A stretch of DNA of 57,195 bases from Mesostigma viride (taxonomy: Eukaryota; Streptophyta; Mesostigmatophyceae; Mesostigmatales; Mesostigmataceae), in NCBI GenBank assembly GCA_009746045.1, contig RPFO01002104.1, positions 1-57,195 on the forward strand. Direction: 5' to 3'. Position numbers and translations under genes: made by a program. The notes under the pieces are model-generated. The model saw nothing but the letters and a program-made list of their open reading frames with translations, ran no database searches and was not told where the DNA came from. Positions 1-10,240 of the stretch are shown in pieces (position 1 is the first letter of the stretch; each line of letters starts with the position of its first letter).

Positions 1-82
1 TCGATCGCGGAGGTCGAGCGTCTGCTGCTGTAGCTGTGCTGCGATGGCGGAGGTGGTGGAGGTGGTATGTTGCTTGAGCATG
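1..82 (-). pseudogene. 3' continuation of the reading frame split by the copia element
   Basis: Read on the minus strand this stretch is open to the window edge. It continues in frame the protein that is cut at 4881 once one copy of the target duplication is removed. The residues are Gln/Thr/Ala-rich and look helical. I do not recognise the protein. It matters because it shows that the LTR element inserted into an open frame and that the host frame was still open at that point. Confidence 0.5.
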
Positions 83-900
83 TGTTAGGGATATTATATC
101 CACCTGGCCACAATGTATCCCAGCCTGATTTATTTCTTGTTGGATTTATTACTTATGGACTGGGAATTTGATAGCTATGATGAGCTAGATGGATTGGGCT
201 CAATGAGCTGATCAATATTCATGTGCCATAGTCCTATACTTGGACATGGATGACTTGTACCCTGAGTCAGCCTAGTAACATCACGTATTTGATTGACAAG
301 TGGTGCTATGGCCTAGTGGACAAGTGTTTGTTCCATGAGCTGACAAATGTTGGAAGCTCATGATGACACATGTTATGACTTACATGACGACAAGTGGGTA
401 GACTCATTGTATGACACTTGTCACTCCAAGGAAAAGAGATGTGTCACTTTATTGATTATGTTATGTGGCACATTATTATGTAGACACTTGGCATCTAGCT
501 ATTATGCCAGCTCATTGGATCATGTCTAGAATGTTCTAGGAATGTTCTAAGAATATGCCAGGAATATTCCTGGAATATACTGAGAATATGCTGGGAATAT
601 GCTAGGAATATGCTAGGATGTTTCTACAAGCTTCTGTGATGATGTCATCGCTGATGTCATCCTTCCTAGCCTAAAAGGTATAAAAGGAAACTGCCCCCTA
701 AGGGCAGGTACCTCCATTAAACCTCCATTCAACCTCCATTCAAGCTCTTCTCCAACTATTATATTCTAATAAAGCCATTTATTCTTCCACGTAAATTGTC
801 TTCAACCTCTCTTTCTTTCAGCACCTGCAAGGTGTGTGGGTAGCAAGGCCAAGCACAAGGCATTGTGTAAAACCCATTAGTCTCCTCTCCCAATCCAAAC
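83..900 (+). repeat. 5' LTR of the copia-like element
   Basis: Starts TGTTAGGG and matches 4057-4874 almost base for base. It holds a TATA box at 679-685 and an AATAAA at 768-773, so it has the usual promoter and polyadenylation parts. A 60-codon ORF at 347-529 is present in every copy, including the solo LTR, but has no recognisable features and I do not treat it as a gene. Confidence 0.92.
679..685 (+). promoter_or_regulatory. LTR TATA box
   Basis: TATAAAA about 220 bp before the LTR end; the 3' LTR has the identical box at 4653-4659. It is the likely Pol II promoter of the element. AATAAA lies 83 bp downstream, which suits an R region between them. Confidence 0.6.
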
Positions 901-913
901 TTGGTATCGGAGG
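901..913 (+). other. Primer binding site of the copia-like element
   Basis: TTGGTATCGGAGG directly abuts the 5' LTR. It resembles the TGGTATCAGAGC site used by many copia elements, which pairs with the 3' end of initiator methionine tRNA, with one or two changes. Confidence 0.65.
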
Positions 914-984
914 TTTGTTACTGAGGAACAAGAAGACCACTGTGAACCCAGAGACATCCAGTTCCATTGGCGACTGAAGACACC

Positions 985-2337
985 ATGGCTACCAAGGAAG
1001 CGTGCTACAAGCAATTCCGGGCAACAAGCAAGTCCATCACAACGTTTGATGGGCGGTCTCTGAGGAAATGGGAAGAAATCAAGGCTGTGTTGAAGGCCTT
1101 AGCATCGGCCTATTGTGACCTGGTCAAGGTCCTAACTGGAGAGGAGGATTCGCTAAAGGAGGTCAAGACTGCGCTGCTGGAGGCGGAGGAGCTACTGCAC
1201 GGAAGGCGTTCTGCTCAAGCAAAGAAGGAGGGCTCCCCTAACGGCCAGGTTTTCCACACTACTACGAAGAAAAGTGGAGGAAAGAGGCGGTGCAATTACT
1301 GCAAGAAGGCCGGGCACGTGGACACCCAGTGCTGGGAGAAGCATCCGGAGCTGAAGCAAGAACGCAAGAACAAGGCAACGCGACGGAACCAAGCGAGAAA
1401 GGAGCACTCACCAGGTGCCAGCGAGGCGCGTATCACCGAGGAGGCTGCGGAGCGGTCCGGCTTCGTCTTCGCCACCATCGCCGAGTCGCCATCGCCGTCG
1501 GATGCTGCTGCACTCACGCAGTATGAAAAGAAAGCACCGACCAGCTGGGTGCTGGATTCCGCAGCGAGCTGTCACATGACGCCATGCCCGTCGGACTTCG
1601 TGTGCCTGCACCCTCATGACAGGGAAATCGCCGGCTCAGGCGGCCAACTGAAGGCGACAGCCATCGGGACTGTCAAACTGAAGCTGCCGGGTCAGGACGC
1701 GGACGTGCACCTCCAAAACGCGCTGCTCGTTCCCAGGCTGAGCACCCGACTTCTATCAGTCGGCCAGCTCGTCAAGGATGGCCACAAGGTCGACCTCGCC
1801 CAGCGGGTTGCTGTGCTGGACAGCAGGCACTGCAGCATCGGGACGAGGAACAACACCTACTTTTGGCCCGCGCACGGTGCGGATGCAGCGATGGACGCCA
1901 TCCCAGAGCTGAAATCGTCGGCGACGAGCTTCAAGAACGACGCTGCCTGTCAAGGGCAGAAAATGGCGAGCAGCGAGCGCAGCATCTCACGTGCCTCGGG
2001 ACACGCGGCGGAGTGGCTGGCCGTGGGCCTAACGGTCATACTGGCCATGCTTGCCCGTGTATGCGGGATCGGGGCGGCCTACTGGGCATTACTCGCACAC
2101 TGCGTGGCTTTATATACTCTGCGCCGGCCCAGTGGAAGTTCACGCCAATTCGAGAAGTTTCCAGCGCAATGGAGAAGTCCGTGTCAGACGCTGAAGTACT
2201 TCCAGAAACCGCGGTCCAGAACAGCCCAGTGCAGGCGGAGCGCGTTGTCGCCGCCAGCATACCAGGTGATACTGGTGCTAGTAACCAAAGTCCGGCGACC
2301 AGACCAAAGGCGCGGCGCTCGAACGCTGCCAGCCTAA
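985..2337 (+). CDS. Copia gag plus protease start, truncated polyprotein
   Basis: The best start is the ATG at 985, in the context CACCATGG. Coding begins with a gag-like region containing a CCHC zinc knuckle (C-x2-C-x4-H-x4-C) at 1291-1332, which binds RNA in the capsid protein. It is followed by the aspartic protease signature WVLDSAASCHM near 1546-1578, with the catalytic D-S-A, and then by the LLSVGQL block typical of the gag-pre-integrase junction near 1750. After about 1890 the frame stays open but no longer resembles copia: no HHCC/DDE integrase and no YVDD RT. A second plus frame runs 1863-2648 without recognisable motifs. I infer an internal deletion or replacement of the pol region, so the product could assemble and self-process but not copy itself. 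Confidence 0.75.
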   Translation: MATKEACYKQFRATSKSITTFDGRSLRKWEEIKAVLKALASAYCDLVKVLTGEEDSLKEVKTALLEAEELLHGRRSAQAKKEGSPNGQVFHTTTKKSGGKRRCNYCKKAGHVDTQCWEKHPELKQERKNKATRRNQARKEHSPGASEARITEEAAERSGFVFATIAESPSPSDAAALTQYEKKAPTSWVLDSAASCHMTPCPSDFVCLHPHDREIAGSGGQLKATAIGTVKLKLPGQDADVHLQNALLVPRLSTRLLSVGQLVKDGHKVDLAQRVAVLDSRHCSIGTRNNTYFWPAHGADAAMDAIPELKSSATSFKNDAACQGQKMASSERSISRASGHAAEWLAVGLTVILAMLARVCGIGAAYWALLAHCVALYTLRRPSGSSRQFEKFPAQWRSPCQTLKYFQKPRSRTAQCRRSALSPPAYQVILVLVTKVRRPDQRRGARTLPA

Positions 2338-4048
2338 CTGAGGGGGAACAAATTCGTGACGCGAGGGCGAAATCGACCAAGCTGCCAAATTTTTCCAAGT
2401 CCTGGACTGCCAAGTCCGGTGCTGGCGCGAGGCCTCGAGCGAGCCGACAACGACGTGGACAGCGACCTGTCAGCCAAAGTGTTTTCAAGCACCAACGGTC
2501 AGGTCGACTGCAAAATGCTGCCAAGGTATCACGTCGGTCAGTTGACGGTGTTCGGCCAGGCCATGGCATTTGCAAATGCGCTAGCTGCAACGACCCTTGG
2601 AAATTGTCGCCCAGGATGCACAGACCCCACTTCTCAAGGTTGCCCTAGTGTTTTGTCTGTGGGAAATGAACTTGTATGTCGACTTTTGTGTCGTGTTTGC
2701 TGGAATTTGTGAGGCGCCGTAAGCCTGCGTTCTCTGGTTCTTTCTTTGTGTTCTTCCAGCAATGATGTGCTTATTTTGCCATTAATTAATTAATTAATTA
2801 AACTCGTGCTCCCGTTGGGGAGTCACGGAGCACCGAAGTGCTTTTAATCCCTGTGTGTGCACTACAGGAGAAAGGGCAGAGACCCCCAGTCTCCTTCATG
2901 CCAAAGGCATGCCACAGCTGCAATCGGGCGCGGCTAGCTAAAAGGACAGGCTAACGATCCGGCAAACTGTGGGTGCAATAAGACCCATGTGAGCATGTCA
3001 TAGCAAGGAGCGTGGGCAAGTAATCTGAACATATTATTTTGCCATGCGTTCATTGGCAATGGCCCACACATTTTGGTATTGTTCCCACGAGACGTTTTCT
3101 ACGTACCTGGAGTATAAATCCAGAGTGTTTGCACGCTATTTGTGGCACTGGTCTGCGGCGTAGTGAAGCGCCGTTGTATCGTCGTCTACGACTTGTTTTC
3201 GTAAGTAAAGTGCCTGTGACGCGTGTGTTATTTTGTTTTGTGCTGAGAGCATTGCTTGTATGCAAATGCTTACGTCCTTTGTGTCGAATTTGGCTGTGCA
3301 TTTCGGCATAGCCTGTAATGTCGGACGTAATGTTTACTCTCGGGCACTGATTTGTGAATCGTGACCAAGTAATCGTTACTTGTGTTCGCCTTTGTGGCGG
3401 TAATGTTTTGCACGTCCTGTTTTCTTTGCTATGAAGCGCGTTTATCTGTTATGGCCACTGTGTATTGTGTTGAAGGTTGTATTGCACCTCAGTGTTTGTG
3501 TGGCATTTGTTGCCAATATGTTTGTTTGCTCACCCCGTTTATTTGGCGTAAAACGTGATGTTGGTGTCATTTATTTCGTGAGATGGCATATTTATGTTGC
3601 TCCGTGTGTGTACAGCACGTGTTGTTGCCGTTACCCTACCTCTATACCGTTCGGGTTAGCTCATAGGGACTTTCTTTGTTGGCATGTGTTGCCGTATTGT
3701 ATGTGTGGGACTGTGTGGCCCTATTGTGTCCATGGGCAGCCGCTTTGAGTGAGGGGGAATGTAGCATCTAGAGCACTTTTTCCAACTAAGGGTTGGGTAT
3801 CAGCCATCCAGGATGGGCAGCTAGTGCGTTGCTGCTATGGTAGGACACTCATTCGCGTTGCCGGGGGGGATCAGTGGCGGTAGTGCGGCTCACGACCGCA
3901 TGTTGGAGCTTCAAGCGTTTCACGAGGACGGCATCTTCATTTTCAGTTGCACCATGCTAGCAACTGGACGGCATGCTACGAGCATGTGGTTAAGGGGGTG
4001 TTGAGATTCCACCTACCCAGTCATCTTTTGCATTGTGCCCATGTGGCT
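2338..4048. other. Non-coding interior of the copia-like element
   Basis: No pol domain is visible. The stretch carries the dispersed 150-bp repeat (2781-2930), several short T/G-rich ORFs without recognisable content (for example 3039-3311 and 3431-3748), and at 3986-4010 a second polypurine/LTR-start-like junction (AAGGGGG followed by TGTTGAGATT). That junction looks like the relic of another LTR element's 3' end. Confidence 0.5.
2781..2930. repeat. Dispersed 150-bp repeat with TTAA-repeat end (copy 1)
   Basis: Begins with a TTAATTAATTAA run followed by about 140 bp that recur at 17061-17215 with small indels. Both copies share GGGGAGTCACGGAGCACCGA and AGACCCCCAGTCTCCTTCAT. Read on the minus strand the simple-repeat run becomes the 3' end, as in 3' ends of non-LTR elements or SINEs. 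No full-length parent is visible here. Confidence 0.7.
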
Positions 4049-4056
4049 AAGGGGGG
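4049..4056 (+). other. Polypurine tract
   Basis: AAGGGGGG directly before the TGTTAGGG start of the 3' LTR, the expected plus-strand priming site. A similar tract precedes the palindromic LTR element's 3' LTR at 37246. Confidence 0.7.
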
Positions 4057-4875
4057 TGTTAGGGATATTATATCCACCTGGCCACAATGTATCCCAGCCT
4101 GATTTATTTCTTGTTGGATTTATTACTTATGGACTGGGAATTTGATAGCTATGATGAGCTAGATGGATTGGGCTCAATGAGCTGATCAATATTCATGTGC
4201 CATAGTCCTATACTTGGACATGGATGACTTGTACCCTGAGTCAGCCTAGTAACATCACGTATTTGATTGACAAGTGGTGCTATGGCCTAGTGGACAAGTG
4301 TTTGGTCCATGAGCTGACAAATGTTGGAAGCTCATGATGACACATGTTATGACTTACATGACGACAAGTGGGTAGACTCATTGTATGACACTTGTCACTC
4401 CAAGGAAAAGAGATGTGTCACTTTATTGATTATGTTATGTGGCACATTATTATGTAGACACTTGGCATCTAGCTATTATGCCAGCTCATTGGATCATGTC
4501 TAGAATGTTCTAGGAATGTTCTAAGAATATGCCAGGAATATTCCTGGAATATACTGAGAATATGCTGGGAATATGCTAGGAATATGCTAGGATGTTTCTA
4601 CAAGCTTCTGTGATGATGTCATCGCTGATGTCATCCTTCCTAGCCTAAAAGGTATAAAAGGAAACTGCCCCCTAAGGGCAGGTACCTCCATTAAACCTCC
4701 ATTCAACCTCCATTCAAGCTCTTCTCCAACTATTATATTCTAATAAAGCCATTTATTCTTCCACGTAAATTGTCTTCAACCTCTCTTTCTTTCAGCACCT
4801 GCAAGGTGTGTGGGTAGCAAGGCCAAGCACAAGGCATTGTGTAAAACCCATTAGTCTCCTCTCCCAATCCAAACA
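4057..4875 (+). repeat. 3' LTR of the copia-like element
   Basis: Near-identical to 83-900. It ends CCAAAC, with an A at 4875 that would complete the canonical CA terminus; the 5' LTR has T there. The minus-strand frame that reads into this LTR from 4881 is chance read-through. Confidence 0.92.
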
Positions 4876-4880
4876 GCATG

Positions 4881-5662
4881 TCTGCCGGCCCATGCAGGTC
4901 TGGGTGGGAGGGCATCGCCAGCCGGGCCAGCGGGAGCTGGCTTGGCAGCTGCCAATGTCCTTCACCGCCTAGCTGGGCGGTGAGGCCTGCAGTGTTTTGC
5001 AGGCACTCGATGGCGATGGCGTTGTTCTGCATGGAGGCACTTGTCGATGTCGCGGAGCTGGGCGGTGATGGCGGCGGTGGAGGCGGTGGGCCGGGGGCGG
5101 GGGTGGAGGCGAGGAGGGTGGAGGTGGCGGTGGAAATGGCGCCGGGGAGCTCAGCAGCCAGTGTGCGGCCCACAGCTGCCACATCTGCAGCTAGGGGAGT
5201 CAAGTGCTGGAAGATGGCGTCTTGGAGGTGGAGGAGGAAGGTGGATTCGGTCAAGGGGGCGGGGTTCATCAGAAGATCCTCGGCAGAGCGCTTAAGGATG
5301 GTAAACAGAGCGGCGAGCTGAAGGCGGGGGCGAGACCAGCCGGACAGCTATAGGTGGGTCGGCATGTCAGATGCGCAGTGGGAAAACCTGCCGTCATGCA
5401 GCTCCGTTGTGGAAAAAATGGTTTTGGAGTTGACGTGCTGGCACAGGGCCAGCAGCGAGGCGTGTGACCAGTAAAACACGAGCTCCAGTACCTTATGGGT
5501 GGCATGTCGAAAAGGCCATGGGCCTGAGGACGTCGCAGGTGGAAAATAACCTGTCGACGTCAAAATCGCGCTCAGACCAGCCAGGTTCGCCTGGGCGACT
5601 GCGCTGGGGCTCAGGCGCGATGCAGAGGGCGAGGAAAGCCTGCATATGGGGCGACCATGCAC
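4881..5662 (-). pseudogene. Minus-strand frame of unknown function, broken by one stop and by the copia insertion
   Basis: One frame runs from an ATG at 5662 down to the insertion point at 4881 and resumes at 82-1. It has a single in-frame stop near 5348-5350. The product has an Ala/Leu-rich segment (FLLHLQDAIFQHLTPL), a polyproline stretch, and an Ala/Gln-rich helical part. This composition would suit a retrotransposon gag or a structural protein, but I find no diagnostic motif. The stop could also be an intron boundary. GC content is high compared with the flanking DNA. Confidence 0.4.
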
Positions 5663-5689
5663 CAGTGCGCGCGAAGTCCTAGTGTCACC

Positions 5690-7255
5690 ATTGCCTTCCG
5701 GACTGGAGGGCGAGGCTGCAGCCGGAGCTGCATGCAGACGTATTTTCAGGGCTTAGCGTGCCAGCCGCCAGGCTGCGTTGCGTAGAGGAGCGTTTGCTCG
5801 TCATATATTGCGTAATAGCTTCGGGAAATTATAAATCAGCGTGTGCGTCTTATAGAAAGACGAAGCGATTGTGATATTCACAGCCGAATTTGGTGCCCAA
5901 ACGTGAGAGTTATAAGCTCCGCCGTCAGCCATGGCTACCTCGTGGCTCGTGGCTCGTGGCTCGTGGCTCGTGGCTCGTGGCTTCGAAAGCCTTAATTGTG
6001 GCCACGTTGGCTAGGCCTTTCTACTCGATCTATACACTACTACTGAGCACTATAGTCCCCTAAGCTGCTGTCTCCTTGATCGATAGTCCCCTAAGCTGGG
6101 GTGGCTGGGGGTACGTGCTGGGGCGGCGGGGCCGGGCATACGTATGTTACGTACGGTATAATACGAATTACACAGGGTAGTCCGTATTCCGCACTTTTCA
6201 TACGTCTGGCGTATATACTTTTCGCCGGTATGATTCAGTGTAATGACCGGTAGTATTTTTTGGCATACTAAGTGTTTTCGCGCGAATTCGAGACCCGGCC
6301 GGGCGACCTACATTTTGGCGCAGAGACGATTGGGGAAGGCAAATCATGCGGAAACCGTGCGATTTCCTGCAAATATTGACGGGCTTATTAATTCTTGGAC
6401 CAGATTTGCACCATGCGGCCGGCCGAGATGAGAACCTTGCCAGGCTGCATGCATGCCACTTGTGATCGAGCAATCTGCCGTGGCCTTCCACACCAAGGTT
6501 GTGCTTGGCCTTGAATCTCCCTTGTCTGGCCTCCGCCTGCCTTGTCTGTGGCGCCCTGTCATGCAAAGCGTCAAGCAATATGACAGACGCTGACGACGAG
6601 CATCATCTCGTGGATGATGTTATTTAAGGGCGAGGAAGATAACGAGTCCACCACAGTCGGACGTTTATTTCCAAAAAACGGGAGTTGAGCTGGTGTCGAA
6701 ACAACCAACTACGAGTTCGACAGTCGGCAGTGCAAGATCAAAAGCTTCAGTGGGAAGAACGTCAGGGCATCCAGGGCGAATGCCCACGTTCTTGGCGGGT
6801 ACGTCATACGCGACTATAGGGATGCAGCAGGGTTTTGCCCCTAGCTGCATGCTCGAGGCCGTGGCCATGCAGACCGCCAGCTGCGCCGGACGTTGTTTGC
6901 TCAATGATAAGGCAAGTGGCAAGCGCAAGGCTGAGCGAGGCGCCAAGCTGCACTGTCGGCGGCCCTAGGATGGCCAGTCGACATTCCCGACATGCAGGTC
7001 GACCGGCGATGGTAACAAAGTATGTATGGCCACATACTTTGTTTAATTGTCATGGCCTGTTTTTTCCTGAACGCTGGCCAGGTCGTAGCGATCTACTCTT
7101 CTTGGCCAACATTTTCTCAATATCAGTGTCGTTTTCTCATGTGTGATGGCTAGCGAAGTTTGTCGTCTTGAAAGACTGTTGCCAATTGCATTGCACAATA
7201 ATATGCTTGCTGGCCAAGTAGCCTTTGTCAAAGAGCTCTCACTGAATGGAAGTCC
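5690..7255. other. No gene recognised
   Basis: About 1.6 kb without a convincing coding region. It includes six tandem copies of a 7-bp unit (CGTGGCT) at 5941-5982 and a short duplication of ATAGTCCCCTAAGCTG near 6051-6100. Short ORFs on both strands lack recognisable content. Confidence 0.5.
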
Positions 7256-7258
7256 GAA

Positions 7259-7349
7259 TGAAAAAAACGGAGCATGAAAAACAGTGCATGCTTACTAGCA
7301 GTCCTGCTAGTAAGCATGCACTGTATTTCATCATGCTCCGTTTTTTTCA
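7259..7349. repeat. Foldback palindrome with 42-45-bp arms
   Basis: Left arm 7259-7300 and right arm 7305-7349 are reverse complements apart from a 2-3-base bulge, with GTCC between them. The outer ends are A7/T7 runs. As RNA or single-stranded DNA it would form a very stable hairpin. It could be a tiny MITE or a miRNA-like hairpin; no terminal duplication is evident. Confidence 0.8.
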
Positions 7350-7350
7350 C

Positions 7351-7985
7351 TACTTGGTGCATACTTGGTTGTCTACTTGATAGTGTACAGTTGCGTGTGT
7401 TGCATGGTCTGAATGAGGTTTATATTAGAACATCCATTATTATACCATCATTAATTCTGAGATACCACGATGTACATAAATGCACAGAGTTGCATGCATG
7501 CACACGCCTAAATATATTGTAGTATTTAGCTGTTACTTTTGATTATTAGGGCATTGGGCAGACCATGTGGGCATGCCCCACAACTAAGCCATATATGAAG
7601 TGCACTACAGCGCATAGTAACTGCCATAACATTGGAAACATATGGTCAAGTCCACAGCTCAAACACATTCGAGCTATATAACTCAGGCACAACATCATTG
7701 GTACCACAACATGGTGGTGCAGGTGCACCTTGTGTGCACACCCAGAGTAGTAGGTGGCGGTTTACATCCCCCCACCTGCAGGTTGTAGCCCAGAATGTAT
7801 TAGAAGCCATATGCCCCCTCTCAGGGCTATATGTGTTACATAAGCTCCCAACGGAGTTATGTTCTTATATAATTAATTAATTAATTAACATGGTACCCAA
7901 ACCAGGGCTATAGTAGACTGCCGCAACCCTATATTATTATGTGTAGTTCAGTGCTAAAAACATACTATATGATGTGAATACCTTG
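7351..7985. other. No gene recognised; AT-rich spacer
   Basis: Low-GC DNA with a TTAA tandem at 7870-7888 and short ORFs without recognisable content. It directly precedes the sharp GC rise at about 8040 that marks the non-LTR element. Confidence 0.5.
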
Positions 7986-7987
7986 AA

Positions 7988-8838
7988 TTGACAGCATTAA
8001 AAACGATACAATTCAGTGTCAGCGTATATATATATGCCAACGGCTCCCCCGCTCCCCGGTTGGCGCCTCGGCGGTCCTCTCGGCTTGCGGCCCTTCTTGC
8101 GGAGGTGGGCGACCCGGCTGCGGGGGGCTCGGGCGCCCCGGTCTCCCCCTCCTTGGTCTGCGAGGTCTGCCGGAGCGGGCACCGCGGGCACCACATGTTA
8201 GTTTGTGATGCTTGCAATTCCGGGTGGCACTTGCAGTGTCTTACTCCCCGGCTCTACCGGGTCCCGCCGGGCTCCTGGACGTGCCCGCGCTGTCCCCCCC
8301 GGCGGGCCCCCGGGCTGCCCTCCCCGCTGGGTGCTCCGGCCCCCTGCCCCGTGTGCCCCCCTGCCGAGGCCCTCGGGGCGGGCCGTGGCCTGCCCGATGG
8401 GGCCGCCGTTGCTCGGGCCCTGGCGCCCTCGGCCCCGGGGCCCCACCCGTCGCCTGGCCCCGCCGACGGGGGCGCGGCGCTGTCGCCTGGGCTGGGCCCG
8501 GCCGACCCCCGGCGGGCCTGGCGACCCCGGCGCCCGCCCCCGGCCCCTCGCTCCCCGACGCTCTGGCCTCCCTTCCCCCGGCCGCGGTTGGCCACCCAGC
8601 CGCCACCCCCGTCCTTGCCGCGTGGGACGGCGGCCCCCGGGCCCACGCGTTCACCTCGTGGCCGCCCTCGCACATTGTCGGCGTGGTGGGCCGCGCCACC
8701 TTTTCTTGGGCGTACTGCCCTTTGTTGCTGGACGCGGTCGGGCTCCAGGCCGCCTTCCCCTCGCTCCCTAGGCCCCCGGCCTTCCTGGCCCTAGTTGCGC
8801 AGGTGCGGGCGACATTTCTTTCCGCCGCCCCCCGGTGA
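7988..8838 (+). CDS. N-terminal part of the non-LTR element protein: PHD finger
   Basis: The first open frame contains a PHD zinc finger in Cys4-His-Cys3 order at 8159-8290: C-x2-C, then C-x2-C, then W-H-x2-C, ending W-T-C-P-R-C. PHD fingers bind histone tails, so this could tether the retrotransposition complex to chromatin. The true start is unclear because the only upstream ATG (7988) lies before the putative target duplication. Downstream the sequence is Pro/Ala-rich, and the plausible protein moves to another frame by about 8450 (it includes a FTSWPPSHIVGVVGRATFSW segment) up to a stop at 8838. There a run of six C at 8828-8833 would restore the frame with the next segment if one base were added or lost. 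Confidence 0.7.
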
Positions 8839-10240
8839 CGGCCTCGACTCTTTGGGGGTATGTCTTGGAAGGATATCACGCCGGCTGCCGGCTGCCGTGG
8901 CATCTCCCGGCCGCCCGGCAGGAAGAGCTGCTTTCCCTGGACGAGCGGGTGGGTCAGGAGGTGGTCGAGTTCGTCACGGCGGTGGCTCGAGACGCACAGG
9001 TCTCGGTGCGGGCGGCCTACCTCGCGGGCGGCGCCGACCTGGGCCTCATGTCCCCGCGGCAGCTTCGCCTCTTCTTGGACGCCCAGGCCCCGCCTCCCGG
9101 CCCGGTTGCCAGTGGGGGCTTTCTCATCACCTCCCTCAGCCTGGCGCAGGCCGCCATGCTGCGTGTGGAGTTCGGGGCCCCCATCGCGGTTCAGGGCGGC
9201 CAGGCCATCTTGGTGGACTCGGCCGGGCGCGCCCAGCCCCTAACCGCGGGGACGCCTGTTTCTGCCTTCCTCCACGACATCCTGGAGTTGGCAGGCATCC
9301 CGCACGAATGGCACCCCGCGGCTGACCAACCGGTCGGCATCCTCTCGCGCGCCCAGATTGCCGCTCTCCCGGGTTGCTGGGAGGCCGGCTGGGACCCGCC
9401 CCCCCCTCATGTCCGGTCCCTTCTGGAGGGGGACGACCCCGAGTCGGGCTCCTGTGCCATCTGCCTTGAGCCCTTCCGGCCGGGGGATGGCTTGTGTCGC
9501 CTGCCCGCGTGCGGCCACACATTCCATCAAGCGTGCATCGCGCGCAGCTTGCTCCACTCCGTGCCGCGCTGCCCGTTGTGCCGGGCTGTTGTGCCGCCCC
9601 CTGGGACTGCGCTTCCTCTCGGCCCGCCCCCGGTCTCGCTGGGTCCCCTGCCGGGTCCCCACCGGGCCCCGGGGCCAGCTGCCTCCCCGACCCCTCGGCC
9701 GCCGCCCCCGGCCTCGTTGCCGGGGCCTGGGGTGGTCGCGGGCGCGCTGGCGAGTCCCCCTGGGAGGGGCGCCGGCGTTCTCGATCCCCCTCCGCTGGGG
9801 GTCTCCCCGGTGGGCACTGCCTCCTCCGTGGCCCCGGCGGGCCTGCCGGGCGCTGGTCGGGTCGTGGTGCGCGCGCCTGCCGGCCCGGCTGGGGAGACGC
9901 CGCAGGCCCCACGTCCTGCCTTTGCTGGCGCCGCTCCCCGCCACTCAGCGCCCGCCGACGGCCTTCACCGGTGTGCCGTGCTGCTTCCCACGGGGTCCCC
10001 GTGTGCGGGTGTGTTCCACAACCGTAACCTCCTCTGCCAGCACCTTCGCGCTGTGCACCCCGATCTCGGCGCGGCGGATCTGCAGGCCATGAGCTGTTAC
10101 CGGTGCCCGGAAGCTCACTGCCAGCGGGTGTACTCCATTCACGGGCGCGCTCAGCACGCGCGCGCCTGTGTTGCTCAACGGCCCCTCAACCGGCCAGCAG
10201 TCCCGGCCCCCTCCCCCCTCCCGCCTCGGCTCCCACCGGC
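8835..10240 (+). CDS. Middle part of the non-LTR element protein: RING-H2 and C2H2-like fingers
   Basis: Continues the element protein in a third frame. A RING-H2 finger lies at 9453-9581 (C-x2-C, then C-G-H-x2-H-x2-C, then C-P-L-C), the class usually found in E3 ubiquitin ligases, and is followed by a long Pro-rich linker. At about 9970-10170 come two Cys/His clusters (one with HLRAVH, one starting CYRCPEAHC) in the position where R2-like elements carry DNA-binding C2H2 fingers. RING activity is inferred from the motif only. Nothing shows whether the finger ubiquitinates a host factor or is purely structural. The frame switches to the next part inside the C-rich stretch 10200-10262. Confidence 0.72.

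Larger units (their letters stand above)
83..4875 (+). mobile_element. Ty1/copia-like LTR retrotransposon, internally deleted
   Basis: Two direct 818-bp LTRs (83-900 and 4057-4874) bracket a 3.16-kb interior. An AGCATG duplication flanks the element (77-82 and 4875-4880). If the LTR ends in the canonical CA, as the solo copy at 13951 suggests, the target duplication is the 5-bp GCATG. A primer-binding-site-like sequence follows the 5' LTR and a polypurine tract precedes the 3' LTR. The interior codes gag and the protease start, but no integrase, RT or RNase H motif is visible and it is shorter than usual for copia. It is therefore probably a non-autonomous derivative that needs enzymes in trans. 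The LTRs differ by very few bases (for example near position 330), so the insertion is recent. It splits a minus-strand frame. Confidence 0.88.

Noticed and set aside
347-529. 60-codon LTR ORF (also at 4321 and, inverted, 14331)
   Set aside because: Conserved only because the LTRs are copies. No domain, and it lies upstream of the LTR TATA box.
4733-4875. Extension of the minus-strand protein into the LTR
   Set aside because: Chance read-through. The LTR is inserted and the host frame continues at 82-1 instead.
8241-9944. Arg/Gly/Ala-rich minus-strand frames over the PHD-RING region
   Set aside because: GC-rich shadow frames with low-complexity content. The plus strand carries real zinc fingers.
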